A stretch of 64,000 bases of DNA from DASXUG01 sp964620425 (GCA_964620425.1 CAZUGV010000009.1:14415-78414); one strand, 5' to 3'; numbered from the stretch's first letter, positions 35,075 through 45,786 are shown. Translations and numbers: made by a program. Notes: a model not told the origin generated them from the letters alone.

Positions 35075-36376
35075 ATGAACCATTTAAAATCATTGCAGAG
35101 ATTGTCTGGGCTGGGCACAGCAAGAAGCCTAAATGCGCAAAAAAATAGCCACTTACGCTACCAACTTGGGGTAAGTTTGATTGAGCTAATGGTTGCCATG
35201 GTGATTGGCTTAGTCGTTTCACTTGCAATTTACGGCGTGCTAACAGCCAACGAAGGGCGTAGGCGCACCACCACATCGACCAATGATATTGACCAATCAG
35301 GTGCATATACCATTTACCAATTCAGCAAACTGGTTCGCAGTGCTGGGTCTGGGTTTGGTGGCTCAACGAGCACCTTATTGTCAGGCAGTGGCAGTGCTTT
35401 TGGCTGTGGCTTACAAGTCAAAATAGGTGGCGCTACTACCGTCTTGCCGGCTGGGGCTGCTTTCCCAGAGCCATTTGCTACGGTGTCACAAGCACTTCGT
35501 TTAGCGCCTGTGATTATTTTTCCTGGGGCAGCCGTTGCTGGAACAACCACAAATGGTGATGTATTAATGACCATGGCAGGCACTGGTGGGTTGAGTGAGG
35601 CAATTACAGATTTTGCTGCCAAGCCAACCGCCAACAGCCTCACCTTGAACTCTTTAGCGGGATTTAGAGCGAATGATGTTGTTCTAGTCACGGATAGTTC
35701 AACGGGTGCAGGTGTATCAAACTGCTTGATGGAGCAAGTCGCCAGCACTTTTGTACCGTCATCCACCAGCTTAACATTACCTTTGTCGGGCGACTATTAC
35801 ACGGCAAATGTTGGTGCTACCACACTGGTTGGATTTTCTTCCACCACGCCATCACCCACTTCTAGCGTGCTTAATTTAGGCCAAACGCCAATATTTAATA
35901 TGTTTGGTGTCGGTGCTAACAACACTCTAATGAATTACAACTTACTGCGCCCGGCCAATACTACAGCGAATGACGCTAACGCCAACCCAAGCGTATTTGC
36001 GGATAATGTATATGCCATGTATGCCATTTACGGCATTAGCAACGCAACCACACCGCTCACTTGGACACTACCAACAGGCAATTACGCACCAGCAAGCTTG
36101 CTAGCCGGGACAGCTGCTGCCAATGGTTTCTTACAAAATATTAAAGCAGTTAAAGTGGTCATCATCATGCAATCTGCATTGCCTGAAAAAATTCCTGCGG
36201 GGAAATCAAGCATTCCATCCCCCGGAGTCACTTTCACTGGCGCTTCAGGCTCTGTGAGTTTATTTGCCAACGAGCTAGCAACTCCCGTCGTGCAAACCGT
36301 GAATCAGGCCGACCGTCGCTATCGCCTCTTTGAAGTGACCATCCCTATCCGTAACTCACTGATGATCAATAATTAG
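35075..36376 (+). CDS. pilW: minor pilin PilW
   Basis: A 433-residue PilW-type pseudopilin. The long leader (about 32 residues) ends QLG/VSLIELMVAMVIGLVVSLAIYGV with Glu at +5. The conserved RRTTTSTNDIDQSGAYTIYQFSKLVRSAGSG follows, matching the PilW pattern. The large C-terminal domain is rich in Thr, Ser and Asn. There is no gap to pilX (5 bp). It belongs to the tip initiation complex together with PilV, PilX and PilY1. Confidence 0.93.
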   Translation: MNHLKSLQRLSGLGTARSLNAQKNSHLRYQLGVSLIELMVAMVIGLVVSLAIYGVLTANEGRRRTTTSTNDIDQSGAYTIYQFSKLVRSAGSGFGGSTSTLLSGSGSAFGCGLQVKIGGATTVLPAGAAFPEPFATVSQALRLAPVIIFPGAAVAGTTTNGDVLMTMAGTGGLSEAITDFAAKPTANSLTLNSLAGFRANDVVLVTDSSTGAGVSNCLMEQVASTFVPSSTSLTLPLSGDYYTANVGATTLVGFSSTTPSPTSSVLNLGQTPIFNMFGVGANNTLMNYNLLRPANTTANDANANPSVFADNVYAMYAIYGISNATTPLTWTLPTGNYAPASLLAGTAAANGFLQNIKAVKVVIIMQSALPEKIPAGKSSIPSPGVTFTGASGSVSLFANELATPVVQTVNQADRRYRLFEVTIPIRNSLMINN

Positions 36377-36381
36377 GGGCG

Positions 36382-37053
36382 ATGAACATGATTAAGTTAA
36401 CTCAATACAAGATGGAACGCTCCCCAGCAAAAAACAAGCAATCAGGCATTGTCATGCTTGTGACTCTGATTTCTTTAGTGATTATGTTGCTTGCCAGTAT
36501 TGCTTTGATTCGCTCCACTGACACCAACTTGCTGACTTCAGGACATTTGAGTTTTAAGCGTGACATTGTGAATCAGGCAGAGCTGACTATCCCAGAAATT
36601 AAAAAACTATTTTCTGCGTCCGGCAAACTATCAACAACAGCCTCAAGGGAAAAAGATGAAACTACCATCAATTACTTTGCCGCGATTCAACCGAGTAATA
36701 GTTTCGGCATACCACTAGGCTTGTTGGATCAAGGTTCAGCAGCCTTCACAAATGCAAACGCTATAGTGAACACCACTGGCGGGGTAAAGATTCACTACAT
36801 GGTAGACCGTATGTGCCTATCCCCAACGCCAGCACCCGTGCCAGCAACAAGTGCGCCTTTAGTCACCACCTCGGCGCTGGTTGCCAATACCACCATTTGT
36901 TCAATCAGCAAAAGCACAACCGACCTAACTGGCACCAAGACTACAACTGGCAAGCCAACTGGCGTAGACACCCCCATTTACCGCATCAGCATACGCGCGA
37001 TAGGCCCTCGGAATACTGAGGCCTATCTCCAGTCAACCTTTACCGTGCAATAA
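36382..37053 (+). CDS. pilX: minor pilin PilX
   Basis: A 223-residue PilX-like protein. The leader ends KQSG/IVMLVTLISLVIMLLASIALIRS, and RSTDTNLLTSGHLSFKRDIVNQAE follows, as in PilX. As in other PilX proteins the Glu+5 of normal pilins is absent (the residue is Val/Thr in IVMLV), consistent with an initiator subunit. It contains a few cysteines (MCLS, TICSIS). pilY1 begins 33 bp after its stop. Confidence 0.92.
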   Translation: MNMIKLTQYKMERSPAKNKQSGIVMLVTLISLVIMLLASIALIRSTDTNLLTSGHLSFKRDIVNQAELTIPEIKKLFSASGKLSTTASREKDETTINYFAAIQPSNSFGIPLGLLDQGSAAFTNANAIVNTTGGVKIHYMVDRMCLSPTPAPVPATSAPLVTTSALVANTTICSISKSTTDLTGTKTTTGKPTGVDTPIYRISIRAIGPRNTEAYLQSTFTVQ

Positions 37054-37086
37054 CGCATTCACGCGTATTAATAAGGATGATCCATC

Positions 37087-40000
37087 ATGAAAACACGCTC
37101 AAACACCATAAAATTGCGCCAGGTTTTAATCGGCGGATTACTTGCAGTTGCCAGCTTATGCAACCTAACAGCTAATGCTGCGAGCACCCTCACCTCGCCC
37201 ACCAACCTAGCTGATAAACCACTATTTGCGGTAGGCACAAATTTAACTGGCAATGTTGCGCTATCGCTTTCCGTAGAGTGGCCAACAGCGGTTAAGCCTG
37301 CTTACAAATACGAAGCTGGCACTACAAGCACGCACTATAAGATAGCTCAAGAATACTTAGGCTATTTTGATGCAGATAAATGTTATCGCTATGTTGTTTC
37401 GGGAGGGGCAGATGGAGACTATTTTGAACCAGAAAGCTACACCAGTGGGCATGATTGCTTTGGAGTCCCAACAGCGCGCTGGAGCGGTAACTTTCTAAAT
37501 TGGGCGCTTACCCCAGCGATTGATATGCTCCGCTTAACCCTGACAGGTGGCTACCGCTCAGTCGATAGAGAAGACTTCACCATCTTAGATAAAGGCTGGC
37601 AAACAGACCAAGCGGATGCAAGCACTAATCACACGATTAGTGGCTCGACAGATATCGAGAAATCAACGCCATTCAATTTTGCATCATTAACCTTTAGAGT
37701 CGGTAATTTAGGCCGAGATTTTCAGTTCTCAACGGATTCAGCAAAACTTCAACCAGCGACACCAAATCCTTCAATTTTAATCTCCTCAACAACCAGTGAT
37801 ACTTCTGCAGTTGCAGGTGATGTTTATAGAATGGCGGCAAGAGTGCATGTATGTAAGCCCAGCTTATTAGAATCTAGCGATTATTGTACGTTGTATCCTA
37901 GTGGCAAATACAAGCCAACTGGTTTAATTCAAAAAAATGCCTTAAAGCTTAACTTTGCCGCGTTTGGCTATTTAAACGATGAAATGAGAGAAAGGGATGG
38001 TGGTGTGTTACGTGCAAGAATGTCAGCACTTGGTCCAAAAATGAAGTCTGGCTCTACCATTGTAGATAACCCCAATGCAGAGTGGGATGCATTTTCGGGC
38101 ATTTTTGTACCTAACCCTGCTAGCAAAGATGCCTCTGACACCACTAAAGCCACGGGAGTGACTATCAATAATAGCGGTGTTATCAACTACCTGAATAAGT
38201 TTGGCTTAGGTGGCATTAAATACAAATCTAAAGACCCTGTCAGCGAATTGTATTATGCAACCACTCGGTACTTTAGAAAAAAAGGCAATGTAGCGGAATA
38301 CACATCGGGGCTGTCAACGTTTACTGCTTCTCTGCTAGATAATTTCCCCGTAATTACTGACTGGGACGACCCAATTAAAGATGCATGCCAGAAAAACTTT
38401 ATCATTGGTGTGGGGGATACTAATACCCACGCAGATGCGAACCTTCCTGGGAGCACCATCAGATCAACTTTTGAATTAGCCCTTCCACAGCAGGTGATAG
38501 ATGATGCCAGCAAATCTAACGACCTTGCAGATGCAGTGAATATCGGGTTAATGGATGTTAAAGTTTCAACCAACAAAGTGGGTGAGATTGAGGATGTGAA
38601 TAAATACGGAAATTTGGGTGAGAGATACACTGCACATGGACCAGCGAGGAAAGCGACTTACTTGATGGCAGGCATTGCCTACGATATCCATACGCGTGAT
38701 ATACGTTCAGACCTGACTGGTATGCAAACAATCACTACTTATTGGTTAGATGTTTTGGAGTCTGAAGATCAAAAAGATTCGGGTGGCGCTGGCATGCGCA
38801 ACCAATTTTGGTTAACCGCAAAATACGGTGGCTTTAAAGTGCCAGAAGGTTTTCAGCCCTACACTGGCTCACAACTCATACCAACTAAAGATTGGGATGC
38901 TGACAATAATGGCGACCCAGATCATTACTTTAGGGTGAATCAACCAGCTTTAATGAAGACTGGCTTAAAAAATACCTTTGATAGCATTATCAATGCATTA
39001 ACAGGCTCTTCTATCTCGTTTGCCACATCCTCACCTTCTGTACAAAACGGCTCCCTCACCTACGCAACCGCATACAACTCAGATGGCTGGACTGGCGATT
39101 TAATTGCGAGTCAGCTAATAGTGTCTAATACTGGTGTTGTTTCGAGTAGCAAGGTGTGGAATGCGGTAGATAAATTAGAAACTCAAGCTTCTGGCAGTGG
39201 CTGGGATGGTAACAGAAAAATTGCATCGGCGACTTGTGTTGCAGGTTCGTTTGGCATGCAAACATGCACAGGCGTGCCATTTAGATTGGGTGGCGGTGGA
39301 ACTACAGGCATTGATGCCAATCAAGCCGCGTTGTTAAGTTCAACAGGAACCAACCAACAAAGCATCCTCAACTTTTTACGCGGAGACCGCAGCAATGCAG
39401 GGGCGTCTGGCGCAAAACTGTATAGAGATAGGGTTAAAATTTTAGGGGATATTGTTAACTCTAAGGCGGTGCCTATCGGCGCACCGAATAAATCATATAT
39501 TGATACTTTTAATCCCGGCTACTCTACTTTCAAGGCCAACTATGCAAGCCGCCCAACGACGGTATATGTTGGTGGCAATGATGGCATGATGCACGCCTTT
39601 AATGGCTCGCTTGCAGGCGGAACTGAGCTATTTTCGTTTATACCGAATGCAGTATTAAATGGGCCAAACAACACGCCCGGTGTAGATGGTATCGCCCGCT
39701 TGGGGGATGCTACTTATGGTCACCTCTATTATGTTGATGCTACGCCAACCGTGGCAGATGTTGATTATGGTAACGGCAGTGGCGATTGGCACTCATTGCT
39801 TCTCGGCGGTTTAGGCAAAGGCGGAAAATCATATTTTGCGATTGATGTAACGAACCCAAGTGATACAGGCAAACCTAACCCTTTAACCAGTGAAACAAGC
39901 ATAGCCACAGCTGTTAAATGGGAGTTTACGCATCAAGACATGGGTTACACATACGACACGCCATTAGTCGTTAAAACTGTGAAATATGGCTGGGTCGTGG

Positions 40001-40998
40001 TCTTGACTTCTGGTTATAACAACACAGATGGTAAAGGTTACTTCTTTTTAGTGAAGCCAAGTGACGGCACGCTGTTAGAAAAAATCCCCGTCAATGACGC
40101 TGGACAAGCCGCAGGAACTGATGCTGGCTTGGCGCACGTAAACGCCTTTGTTGCAGATGCGCGTTCAGGTTTGGCAGATGCACTGTATGCGGGTGATTTA
40201 CTTGGCAATGTATGGCGAGTAGACCTGACAGGCACGACCTATACAGTGCTAAAACTAGCCACACTCAAAGCACAAGATGGCAGTGCGCAACCTGTCACCA
40301 CCTCACCGATTATTGAGGTAGATGCCAACACAGGTAAGCGTTATGTTTTTGTGGGAACAGGTCGATTATTAGATGCATCGGACATGACACGCACACAAGG
40401 GCAAACATTTTATGCCATTAACGATGGTACGGTTTCTAGCTTTTTTAATGCAAACACTTTGCCTACTGGAGTCACTTTCCCCATTCTAAGAGCCAACTTA
40501 AACGACAACACCAGTACCATTTTGACTGGGATTGGCAACAACCCAGCTCAACCAATGGGTTACTATGTAGATTTGGGCTTTTCGAACGGAAAACCGTATT
40601 TTATTAATGCTGAAATGGCGAGCGCATCAGGCGCGATTGCATTCATCGCCAACGTGGTAGATAGCTCAGATGCATGTAACCCTTCTGGCAGCAATCGCAC
40701 CTACGCATTGACCTATGGTACTGGGCAAACAGTACTTTTTCAAAAAGATGCTAACGGCAATGTGTTGCTCGATGTGAATGGCAGCAGAATCCCTGGTGCG
40801 AGTGTGTCAGGGGTAGGTCTAGGCGTGAATGTGGCATTTGTTAAAGTCACCTATAAAGATGCGAATGGCATGGATCACGAATACACCAATGTTGTTACAT
40901 CAAATGATAAAGGCGGCAGCAATGGTACTGAAATCAACCTAGCCTCCAATAAATCATTTTTACAGCTCAATTGGCGTGAACTACCAACCTCCGAGTAA
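37087..40998 (+). CDS. pilY1: type IV pilus tip adhesin PilY1, copy 1
   Basis: A 1303-residue tip adhesin and calcium-dependent regulator of pilus extension. The N-terminal signal peptide (residues about 1-32) precedes a divergent N-terminal domain (to about 640) with a dockerin-like calcium site beginning at Asp602 (DWDADNNGDPD). The conserved C-terminal beta-propeller runs from about residue 800 to 1200: VYVGGNDGMMHAF near 826, GLGKGGKSYFAIDVTNP, YDTPLVVKTVKYGWVVVL and NAFVADARSGLADALYAGD. An RBS AAGGATGA lies upstream. A terminator separates it from a second copy. Confidence 0.95.
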   Translation: MKTRSNTIKLRQVLIGGLLAVASLCNLTANAASTLTSPTNLADKPLFAVGTNLTGNVALSLSVEWPTAVKPAYKYEAGTTSTHYKIAQEYLGYFDADKCYRYVVSGGADGDYFEPESYTSGHDCFGVPTARWSGNFLNWALTPAIDMLRLTLTGGYRSVDREDFTILDKGWQTDQADASTNHTISGSTDIEKSTPFNFASLTFRVGNLGRDFQFSTDSAKLQPATPNPSILISSTTSDTSAVAGDVYRMAARVHVCKPSLLESSDYCTLYPSGKYKPTGLIQKNALKLNFAAFGYLNDEMRERDGGVLRARMSALGPKMKSGSTIVDNPNAEWDAFSGIFVPNPASKDASDTTKATGVTINNSGVINYLNKFGLGGIKYKSKDPVSELYYATTRYFRKKGNVAEYTSGLSTFTASLLDNFPVITDWDDPIKDACQKNFIIGVGDTNTHADANLPGSTIRSTFELALPQQVIDDASKSNDLADAVNIGLMDVKVSTNKVGEIEDVNKYGNLGERYTAHGPARKATYLMAGIAYDIHTRDIRSDLTGMQTITTYWLDVLESEDQKDSGGAGMRNQFWLTAKYGGFKVPEGFQPYTGSQLIPTKDWDADNNGDPDHYFRVNQPALMKTGLKNTFDSIINALTGSSISFATSSPSVQNGSLTYATAYNSDGWTGDLIASQLIVSNTGVVSSSKVWNAVDKLETQASGSGWDGNRKIASATCVAGSFGMQTCTGVPFRLGGGGTTGIDANQAALLSSTGTNQQSILNFLRGDRSNAGASGAKLYRDRVKILGDIVNSKAVPIGAPNKSYIDTFNPGYSTFKANYASRPTTVYVGGNDGMMHAFNGSLAGGTELFSFIPNAVLNGPNNTPGVDGIARLGDATYGHLYYVDATPTVADVDYGNGSGDWHSLLLGGLGKGGKSYFAIDVTNPSDTGKPNPLTSETSIATAVKWEFTHQDMGYTYDTPLVVKTVKYGWVVVLTSGYNNTDGKGYFFLVKPSDGTLLEKIPVNDAGQAAGTDAGLAHVNAFVADARSGLADALYAGDLLGNVWRVDLTGTTYTVLKLATLKAQDGSAQPVTTSPIIEVDANTGKRYVFVGTGRLLDASDMTRTQGQTFYAINDGTVSSFFNANTLPTGVTFPILRANLNDNTSTILTGIGNNPAQPMGYYVDLGFSNGKPYFINAEMASASGAIAFIANVVDSSDACNPSGSNRTYALTYGTGQTVLFQKDANGNVLLDVNGSRIPGASVSGVGLGVNVAFVKVTYKDANGMDHEYTNVVTSNDKGGSNGTEINLASNKSFLQLNWRELPTSE

Positions 40999-41048
40999 TC
41001 CGCTGAGGCTTTGCTCAAATGAGTAAGTAACAGCTTTTAGTGATGCTT

Positions 41049-41083
41049 GCCACGGGTCATCCCTCCACGGCCCGTGGCTTTTG
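41049..41083 (+). terminator. intrinsic terminator between the two pilY1 genes
   Basis: GCCACGGG/CCCGTGGC stem with a 14-nt loop and T4 tail, 51 bp after the first pilY1 stop. It suggests the second copy is transcribed, at least partly, from its own promoter in 41084-41238. Confidence 0.75.
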
Positions 41084-41238
41084 ATTTAAATACCAAGCCA
41101 TCTATTTGAAATAGCCTATTATTTGCCGTTTAAATTACATATAGGCAACTTGAATTTAGGCTTAAAATGGCTGCATAATTGGCTATAAGTTTTAACAACT
41201 CACTTTGACAGAAAAGCTGCTCAGGCAAACATTACAAC

Positions 41239-44200
41239 ATGCAGACTTGTGAATACTTAACCTCAACAATATCTCGTGTATTCATATCACTTGGCATTAT
41301 GCTGTTGATTAACTGCACCACCGTCAGGGCTGAAACCAGCTTGGCAGATGCTCCCTTATTAGCCTCAGCAAGCAACCTTCCTGGCAACGTGGCGTTAGTT
41401 ATTTCTGCTGAATTTCCAACAGCTTTAACTTACGCTTACTCTGGTCTAACTAACTATTCAACTAGCACTGAGTATTTGGGGTATTTTGATCCGAATAAAT
41501 GCTATAGCTACTTCACGTCTGACCCTATAACAGCAAATGGTAAGTACTTTAACCCCGTTGCAAATGCCAATAATCATATATGTAATGGTCAATGGAGTGG
41601 TAATTTCTTAAATTGGGCTACCATGCAGTCATTAGACCCCTTTAGACAAACCTTATCTGGGGGAAATCGGGTTATTGACACAACGACAACCACAATCCTA
41701 GAAAAGGCATGGTCTTCAGGGCAAGGTGGGTATAAAAATCGTCAAAAATTGATCTCAGGTCAAACATTAATCAGTCAATCAACGCCGATAAATAACGCAG
41801 CATGGACGAATCTATATATTCGCATCGACATGCTAGGAAATAAAATGTGGTACTCAAATACTAGCGTTACAGCTGCAAATAGCTTAACTTTAGTAGCGAA
41901 TACTTCCGTACTTGCGGACACCGCAGATGAAACAAATCCAACACCAAATACCATTTATCAAAAAAATGTGCGTGTTAAGGTTTGCGATAACAATGTTTCT
42001 GGCGTGCCAATGGAGTCAAATTGCACCCAATATACGAATGCTAGCACCGTTAGCTACAAGCCGACTGGACTCATTCAGAGCAACGCTACAAAATTAAGAT
42101 TTTCTGCATTTGGATATTTAGCAGACCCTGCTTTCACTACCGATAATAACTTCACAGGCTCTTACAGCGTCACAACCCAGACTAGAAACCAAAATTTACA
42201 GGGTGGAGTTTTAAGAGCAAAAATGGCATTTGTTGGGCCTAGTGCACTTGGCACTTATGGCAACATATCAGACAACTCATCAGCAAGTGAGTGGGATGCA
42301 AGTGGTATTTTTAAACTCAACCCTGATAGCACTTCAGCTAGCCAAACCGTTACAAACTATGGGTTGGACACATCATCTGTTCAAAACAGCGGAGTTATTA
42401 ACTATTTAAATAAATTTGGCTCAACCTCAGGGCGATATAAAGTTTTTGATCGCACGGCTGAGCTTTATTACGCGGCTATTCGCTACTTCAAAAACCTAGG
42501 AAATGTGGATGCATATACAAATCTCACAACACTAGGATACAGTAAAGCAGAAAGAACTCAGTTAGTAGATGGGTTCCCTGTATTTAACACATGGTCTGAC
42601 CCAATTTTATATAGCTGCCAAAAAAACTTCATATTAGGTATCGGTGACAACAACACCGCCACTGCAGGCAATTTACCAGGAAGCAAAAGCACCAGTGGCA
42701 CTGTACCAAGTGAGGTGAGCAATGACAATACGGTTAATGTATCAATAGCGACAAATAGAGTGGGTGCATTACAAGGGTTGGGCAATATAGGAAATGGCAA
42801 TACAAGATTAATGGCTGGCCTCGCCTTTGATGCTCATACGCGGGACATTCGCACGGATGCAGCAATGCCCAATACCCAAACCATTAGTACCTATTGGTTA
42901 GATGTTTTAGAAAGCGGTTATGTAGCCAATAACCAATACGAACTCGCTACAAAATTCGGCGGGTTTGATGTTCCCGCAAATTATCAATCTTGTTCAACAA
43001 GCGCATCTTGTCCAACACCACCAACAATTCCAAGCACTACTACGGGAGATCAAACTTGGGACAAAAATTCTGATGGTTTGCCAGATAACTACTTTAAAGC
43101 AAATCAGCCTGAATTAATGCAAAGTAGTTTAACGGCAGCATTTAACGCAATTGCCAATGAAGCTACTACTGGCTCTTCAATTTCCTTTGCTACGACCGCG
43201 CCATCAATACAATCTGGTGGCTTAACCTATGCAAGCAGTTACAATACAAATGGCTGGATAGGAGATGTGACTGCCCGACAAATTAATATTGATAGCAATG
43301 GAATCATTAGCATATCTAATCCTATTTGGAGCGCTGCTGCCAAGCTGGACAGCCAAAACTGGAATACAGGCAGAGTGATTGCAACTGTCAACCCTTCAAA
43401 ATCGGGTTGCACATCTGCAACGGCTTTTGGTGCAACAGGCGCTCAAAGTAATTGTGGTGTGGGTTTTACCTTTTCAAATTTAAACACTAGCCAACTAGAT
43501 GCTCTTGGAAGCAATTCAATCAAACAAAACAATGTTTTAAACTTTCTTCGCGGTGAAACAGTGAATGAAGGGTCAACGTATCGGGATAGAGTTCAAATTC
43601 TGGGCGACATTGTAAACTCTAAAGTTGTACCCATAGGCGCGCCCAACAAACCTTATGTTGATTCGTTTAACCCTGGGTATGCCGACTTTAAAGCCAATAA
43701 TGCAAGCCGCCCTACGGTGGTGTACGTTGGTGCAAATGATGGCATGTTGCATGCATTTGATGGCGCCACTGGGGTGGAGCGTTTTGCTTTTGTACCCAAC
43801 GCTTTATTTAGGGGGCCATCAACCCCCGCCACGCCTGCTATAGATGGCCTTGCGCAACTGGCCAGCACTGCTTATTTACATCATTTTTATGTTGACGCAA
43901 CCCCTCAAGTGGCAGATGTGACGTTTGCTGATGGCAGTTGGCGTAGCATATTAATTGGTGGCTTAGGCAAAGGTGGCAAATCATACTTTGCAATTGATGT
44001 CACCAACCCACAAAATTTAAATACCGAGAACGCGTTGGCGAACAACGTGCTGTGGGAGTTTACTCACCCGCTGATGGGGTTTACTTACGATACCCCATTG
44101 GTGGTTAAAACCGCCAAATATGGCTGGGTCGTTGTATTAACTTCTGGCTATAACAATACAGATGGCAAAGGGTATATTTTTATCGTAGATCCTCAGACTG

Positions 44201-45093
44201 GTGCGTTGAAAGAAAACCCGATAGCAACAAATGTGGGTTCTGTTGCTAATGATGCAGGTTTGGCGCATATCAATGCCTTTGTTGCAGATGCGCGTTCAGG
44301 CTTGGCAGATGCACTCTACGCTGGTGATTTACTTGGCAATGTGTGGCGTGTGGATGTTTCTGGCAGCCCTTCGAGTTACTCTGCCCTCAAAATTGCATCA
44401 CTCACTACTGCAAGTGGCGCAAGTCAACCCGTGACGACTTCACCCATTATTGAGATAGACAACGCCACTGGCAAACGCTATGTTTTTATTGGTACAGGCA
44501 AATTACTAGATGCAGCAGATTTAAATAGTACGCAACCTCAAACTTTTTATGCAATCAATGATGGTAGCAGATTGAGCTTTTACAACAGCGCAACGTTACC
44601 AGCGGTAGCTGGCGGTTACCCTATCACTCGAGATGATATGGTAGATGCTACCTCATCTCTCCTCACAGGGTTTACACAAAATAGCGCTAAACCAATGGGC
44701 TATTTTATTGATTTAGGCACTAACCCTAACAATGGCAAACCCAATTTTATCAACACTGAATTGGCAAGTGCCGCAGGCCTTATCGCATTTGCAGCCAACT
44801 CAGTGGATAACACTGATGTGTGTAAGCCCACAGGGAGCAATTTAACCTATGCGTTATCTTACGGCACAGGTCAATCTGCGCTGCAAGATGCTAGCGGTAG
44901 CCGAGTGACCTACATAGCTGGTACTGGATTAACCACTAGCCTTAATTTTGTACAGACTAACTTTTCTGACCCAACTAATTTAAAGTTGATTAACAGCGCT
45001 GATAATCAGCCACCACTGGTGTTCACACCTAAATTTTCAACGACCAATGCTTTTACCCAACTCAATTGGCGCGAGTTGCCCACAGCAGATTAA
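41239..45093 (+). CDS. pilY1: type IV pilus tip adhesin PilY1, copy 2
   Basis: A 1284-residue second PilY1. It has the same architecture as copy 1: signal peptide (residues about 1-32), N-terminal domain with AEYLGYFDPNKCYSYF-like sequence, a dockerin-like calcium site beginning at Asp608 (DKNSDGLPD), and a C-terminal beta-propeller. The propeller is strongly conserved with copy 1 (GLGKGGKSYFAIDVTNP; GYNNTDGKGY; NAFVADARSGLADALYAGDLLGN), down to identical DNA stretches. The N-terminal halves differ much more, as expected if the tip domains specialise. It is followed 3 bp later by the TonB-like gene. No Shine-Dalgarno is evident. Confidence 0.95.
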   Translation: MQTCEYLTSTISRVFISLGIMLLINCTTVRAETSLADAPLLASASNLPGNVALVISAEFPTALTYAYSGLTNYSTSTEYLGYFDPNKCYSYFTSDPITANGKYFNPVANANNHICNGQWSGNFLNWATMQSLDPFRQTLSGGNRVIDTTTTTILEKAWSSGQGGYKNRQKLISGQTLISQSTPINNAAWTNLYIRIDMLGNKMWYSNTSVTAANSLTLVANTSVLADTADETNPTPNTIYQKNVRVKVCDNNVSGVPMESNCTQYTNASTVSYKPTGLIQSNATKLRFSAFGYLADPAFTTDNNFTGSYSVTTQTRNQNLQGGVLRAKMAFVGPSALGTYGNISDNSSASEWDASGIFKLNPDSTSASQTVTNYGLDTSSVQNSGVINYLNKFGSTSGRYKVFDRTAELYYAAIRYFKNLGNVDAYTNLTTLGYSKAERTQLVDGFPVFNTWSDPILYSCQKNFILGIGDNNTATAGNLPGSKSTSGTVPSEVSNDNTVNVSIATNRVGALQGLGNIGNGNTRLMAGLAFDAHTRDIRTDAAMPNTQTISTYWLDVLESGYVANNQYELATKFGGFDVPANYQSCSTSASCPTPPTIPSTTTGDQTWDKNSDGLPDNYFKANQPELMQSSLTAAFNAIANEATTGSSISFATTAPSIQSGGLTYASSYNTNGWIGDVTARQINIDSNGIISISNPIWSAAAKLDSQNWNTGRVIATVNPSKSGCTSATAFGATGAQSNCGVGFTFSNLNTSQLDALGSNSIKQNNVLNFLRGETVNEGSTYRDRVQILGDIVNSKVVPIGAPNKPYVDSFNPGYADFKANNASRPTVVYVGANDGMLHAFDGATGVERFAFVPNALFRGPSTPATPAIDGLAQLASTAYLHHFYVDATPQVADVTFADGSWRSILIGGLGKGGKSYFAIDVTNPQNLNTENALANNVLWEFTHPLMGFTYDTPLVVKTAKYGWVVVLTSGYNNTDGKGYIFIVDPQTGALKENPIATNVGSVANDAGLAHINAFVADARSGLADALYAGDLLGNVWRVDVSGSPSSYSALKIASLTTASGASQPVTTSPIIEIDNATGKRYVFIGTGKLLDAADLNSTQPQTFYAINDGSRLSFYNSATLPAVAGGYPITRDDMVDATSSLLTGFTQNSAKPMGYFIDLGTNPNNGKPNFINTELASAAGLIAFAANSVDNTDVCKPTGSNLTYALSYGTGQSALQDASGSRVTYIAGTGLTTSLNFVQTNFSDPTNLKLINSADNQPPLVFTPKFSTTNAFTQLNWRELPTAD

Positions 45094-45096
45094 CCG

Positions 45097-45786
45097 ATGA
45101 CGCGCGCGATAACTGACTATTTTGCGCGGTTGCCTAGCCTGATAGCGATTGTTTTCTCGGGTGTGTTGCATATTGCGTTGATATTTGGGTTGTCGTTTGA
45201 AAGCAAACCCACACCTGCAAAACTGAATCAGCATCAAAACCAAATGGTAGAGGTGCATTTACTACCCGCAGATACAAGCGGTCAGCACTCTACTTCCACA
45301 ACCCAAATTGCGCAGTCTCTTTTTGCCGATGCCACGCAACAGCGTTCGGAGATGTTGGGCAATCTGCCGCCCATACCCGCACACAATGCCGATGATCAGA
45401 CAGAGGAGATACCATCCGTTAATGAAGTCCCGCTTAATCAATACTACTCAAGTAAACATATTGACCGCAAAGCCTTACCACTCGGGAATGTCGATGTTAG
45501 TCAGTTGCAAGGGGAAATCATCAATACCTTCCCTATGCAGTTTAGAGTTTATATTGATGACAAAGGCAAAGTAAAACGTATCGAGCAGCTTGCAGTACTA
45601 GAACAAGACAAGGCGATGGCAGATAAGCTTGCGCAGTTGTTGTACGAAGTAACTTTTATCCCAGCGAAGAAAAACGGAGTAGAGGTCAATTCGTTTCAGG
45701 ATATTGAGTTTAGTTTAAAACCAACCATCAACGAAACAACCATGCCTGTCGCTCCCTACTCTGTTGGTGGTGGGTTGAGCAAATAA
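45097..45786 (+). CDS. TonB-like energy transducer protein
   Basis: A 229-residue protein with TonB layout. A short cytoplasmic tail is followed by one N-terminal helix (about residues 14-33, IAIVFSGVLHIALIFGLSF, with the His-containing pattern of TonB). A periplasmic linker follows, rich in Gln, Thr and Pro. The C-terminal domain resembles TonB-CTD: FRVYIDDKGKVKRIEQLAVLEQ and VTFIPAKKNGVEV. TonB couples the proton motive force to outer-membrane transport through ExbBD, which are not present here. The start is 3 bp after pilY1 copy 2, and the stop overlaps the convergent Gx gene by 31 bp. Confidence 0.72.
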   Translation: MTRAITDYFARLPSLIAIVFSGVLHIALIFGLSFESKPTPAKLNQHQNQMVEVHLLPADTSGQHSTSTTQIAQSLFADATQQRSEMLGNLPPIPAHNADDQTEEIPSVNEVPLNQYYSSKHIDRKALPLGNVDVSQLQGEIINTFPMQFRVYIDDKGKVKRIEQLAVLEQDKAMADKLAQLLYEVTFIPAKKNGVEVNSFQDIEFSLKPTINETTMPVAPYSVGGGLSK

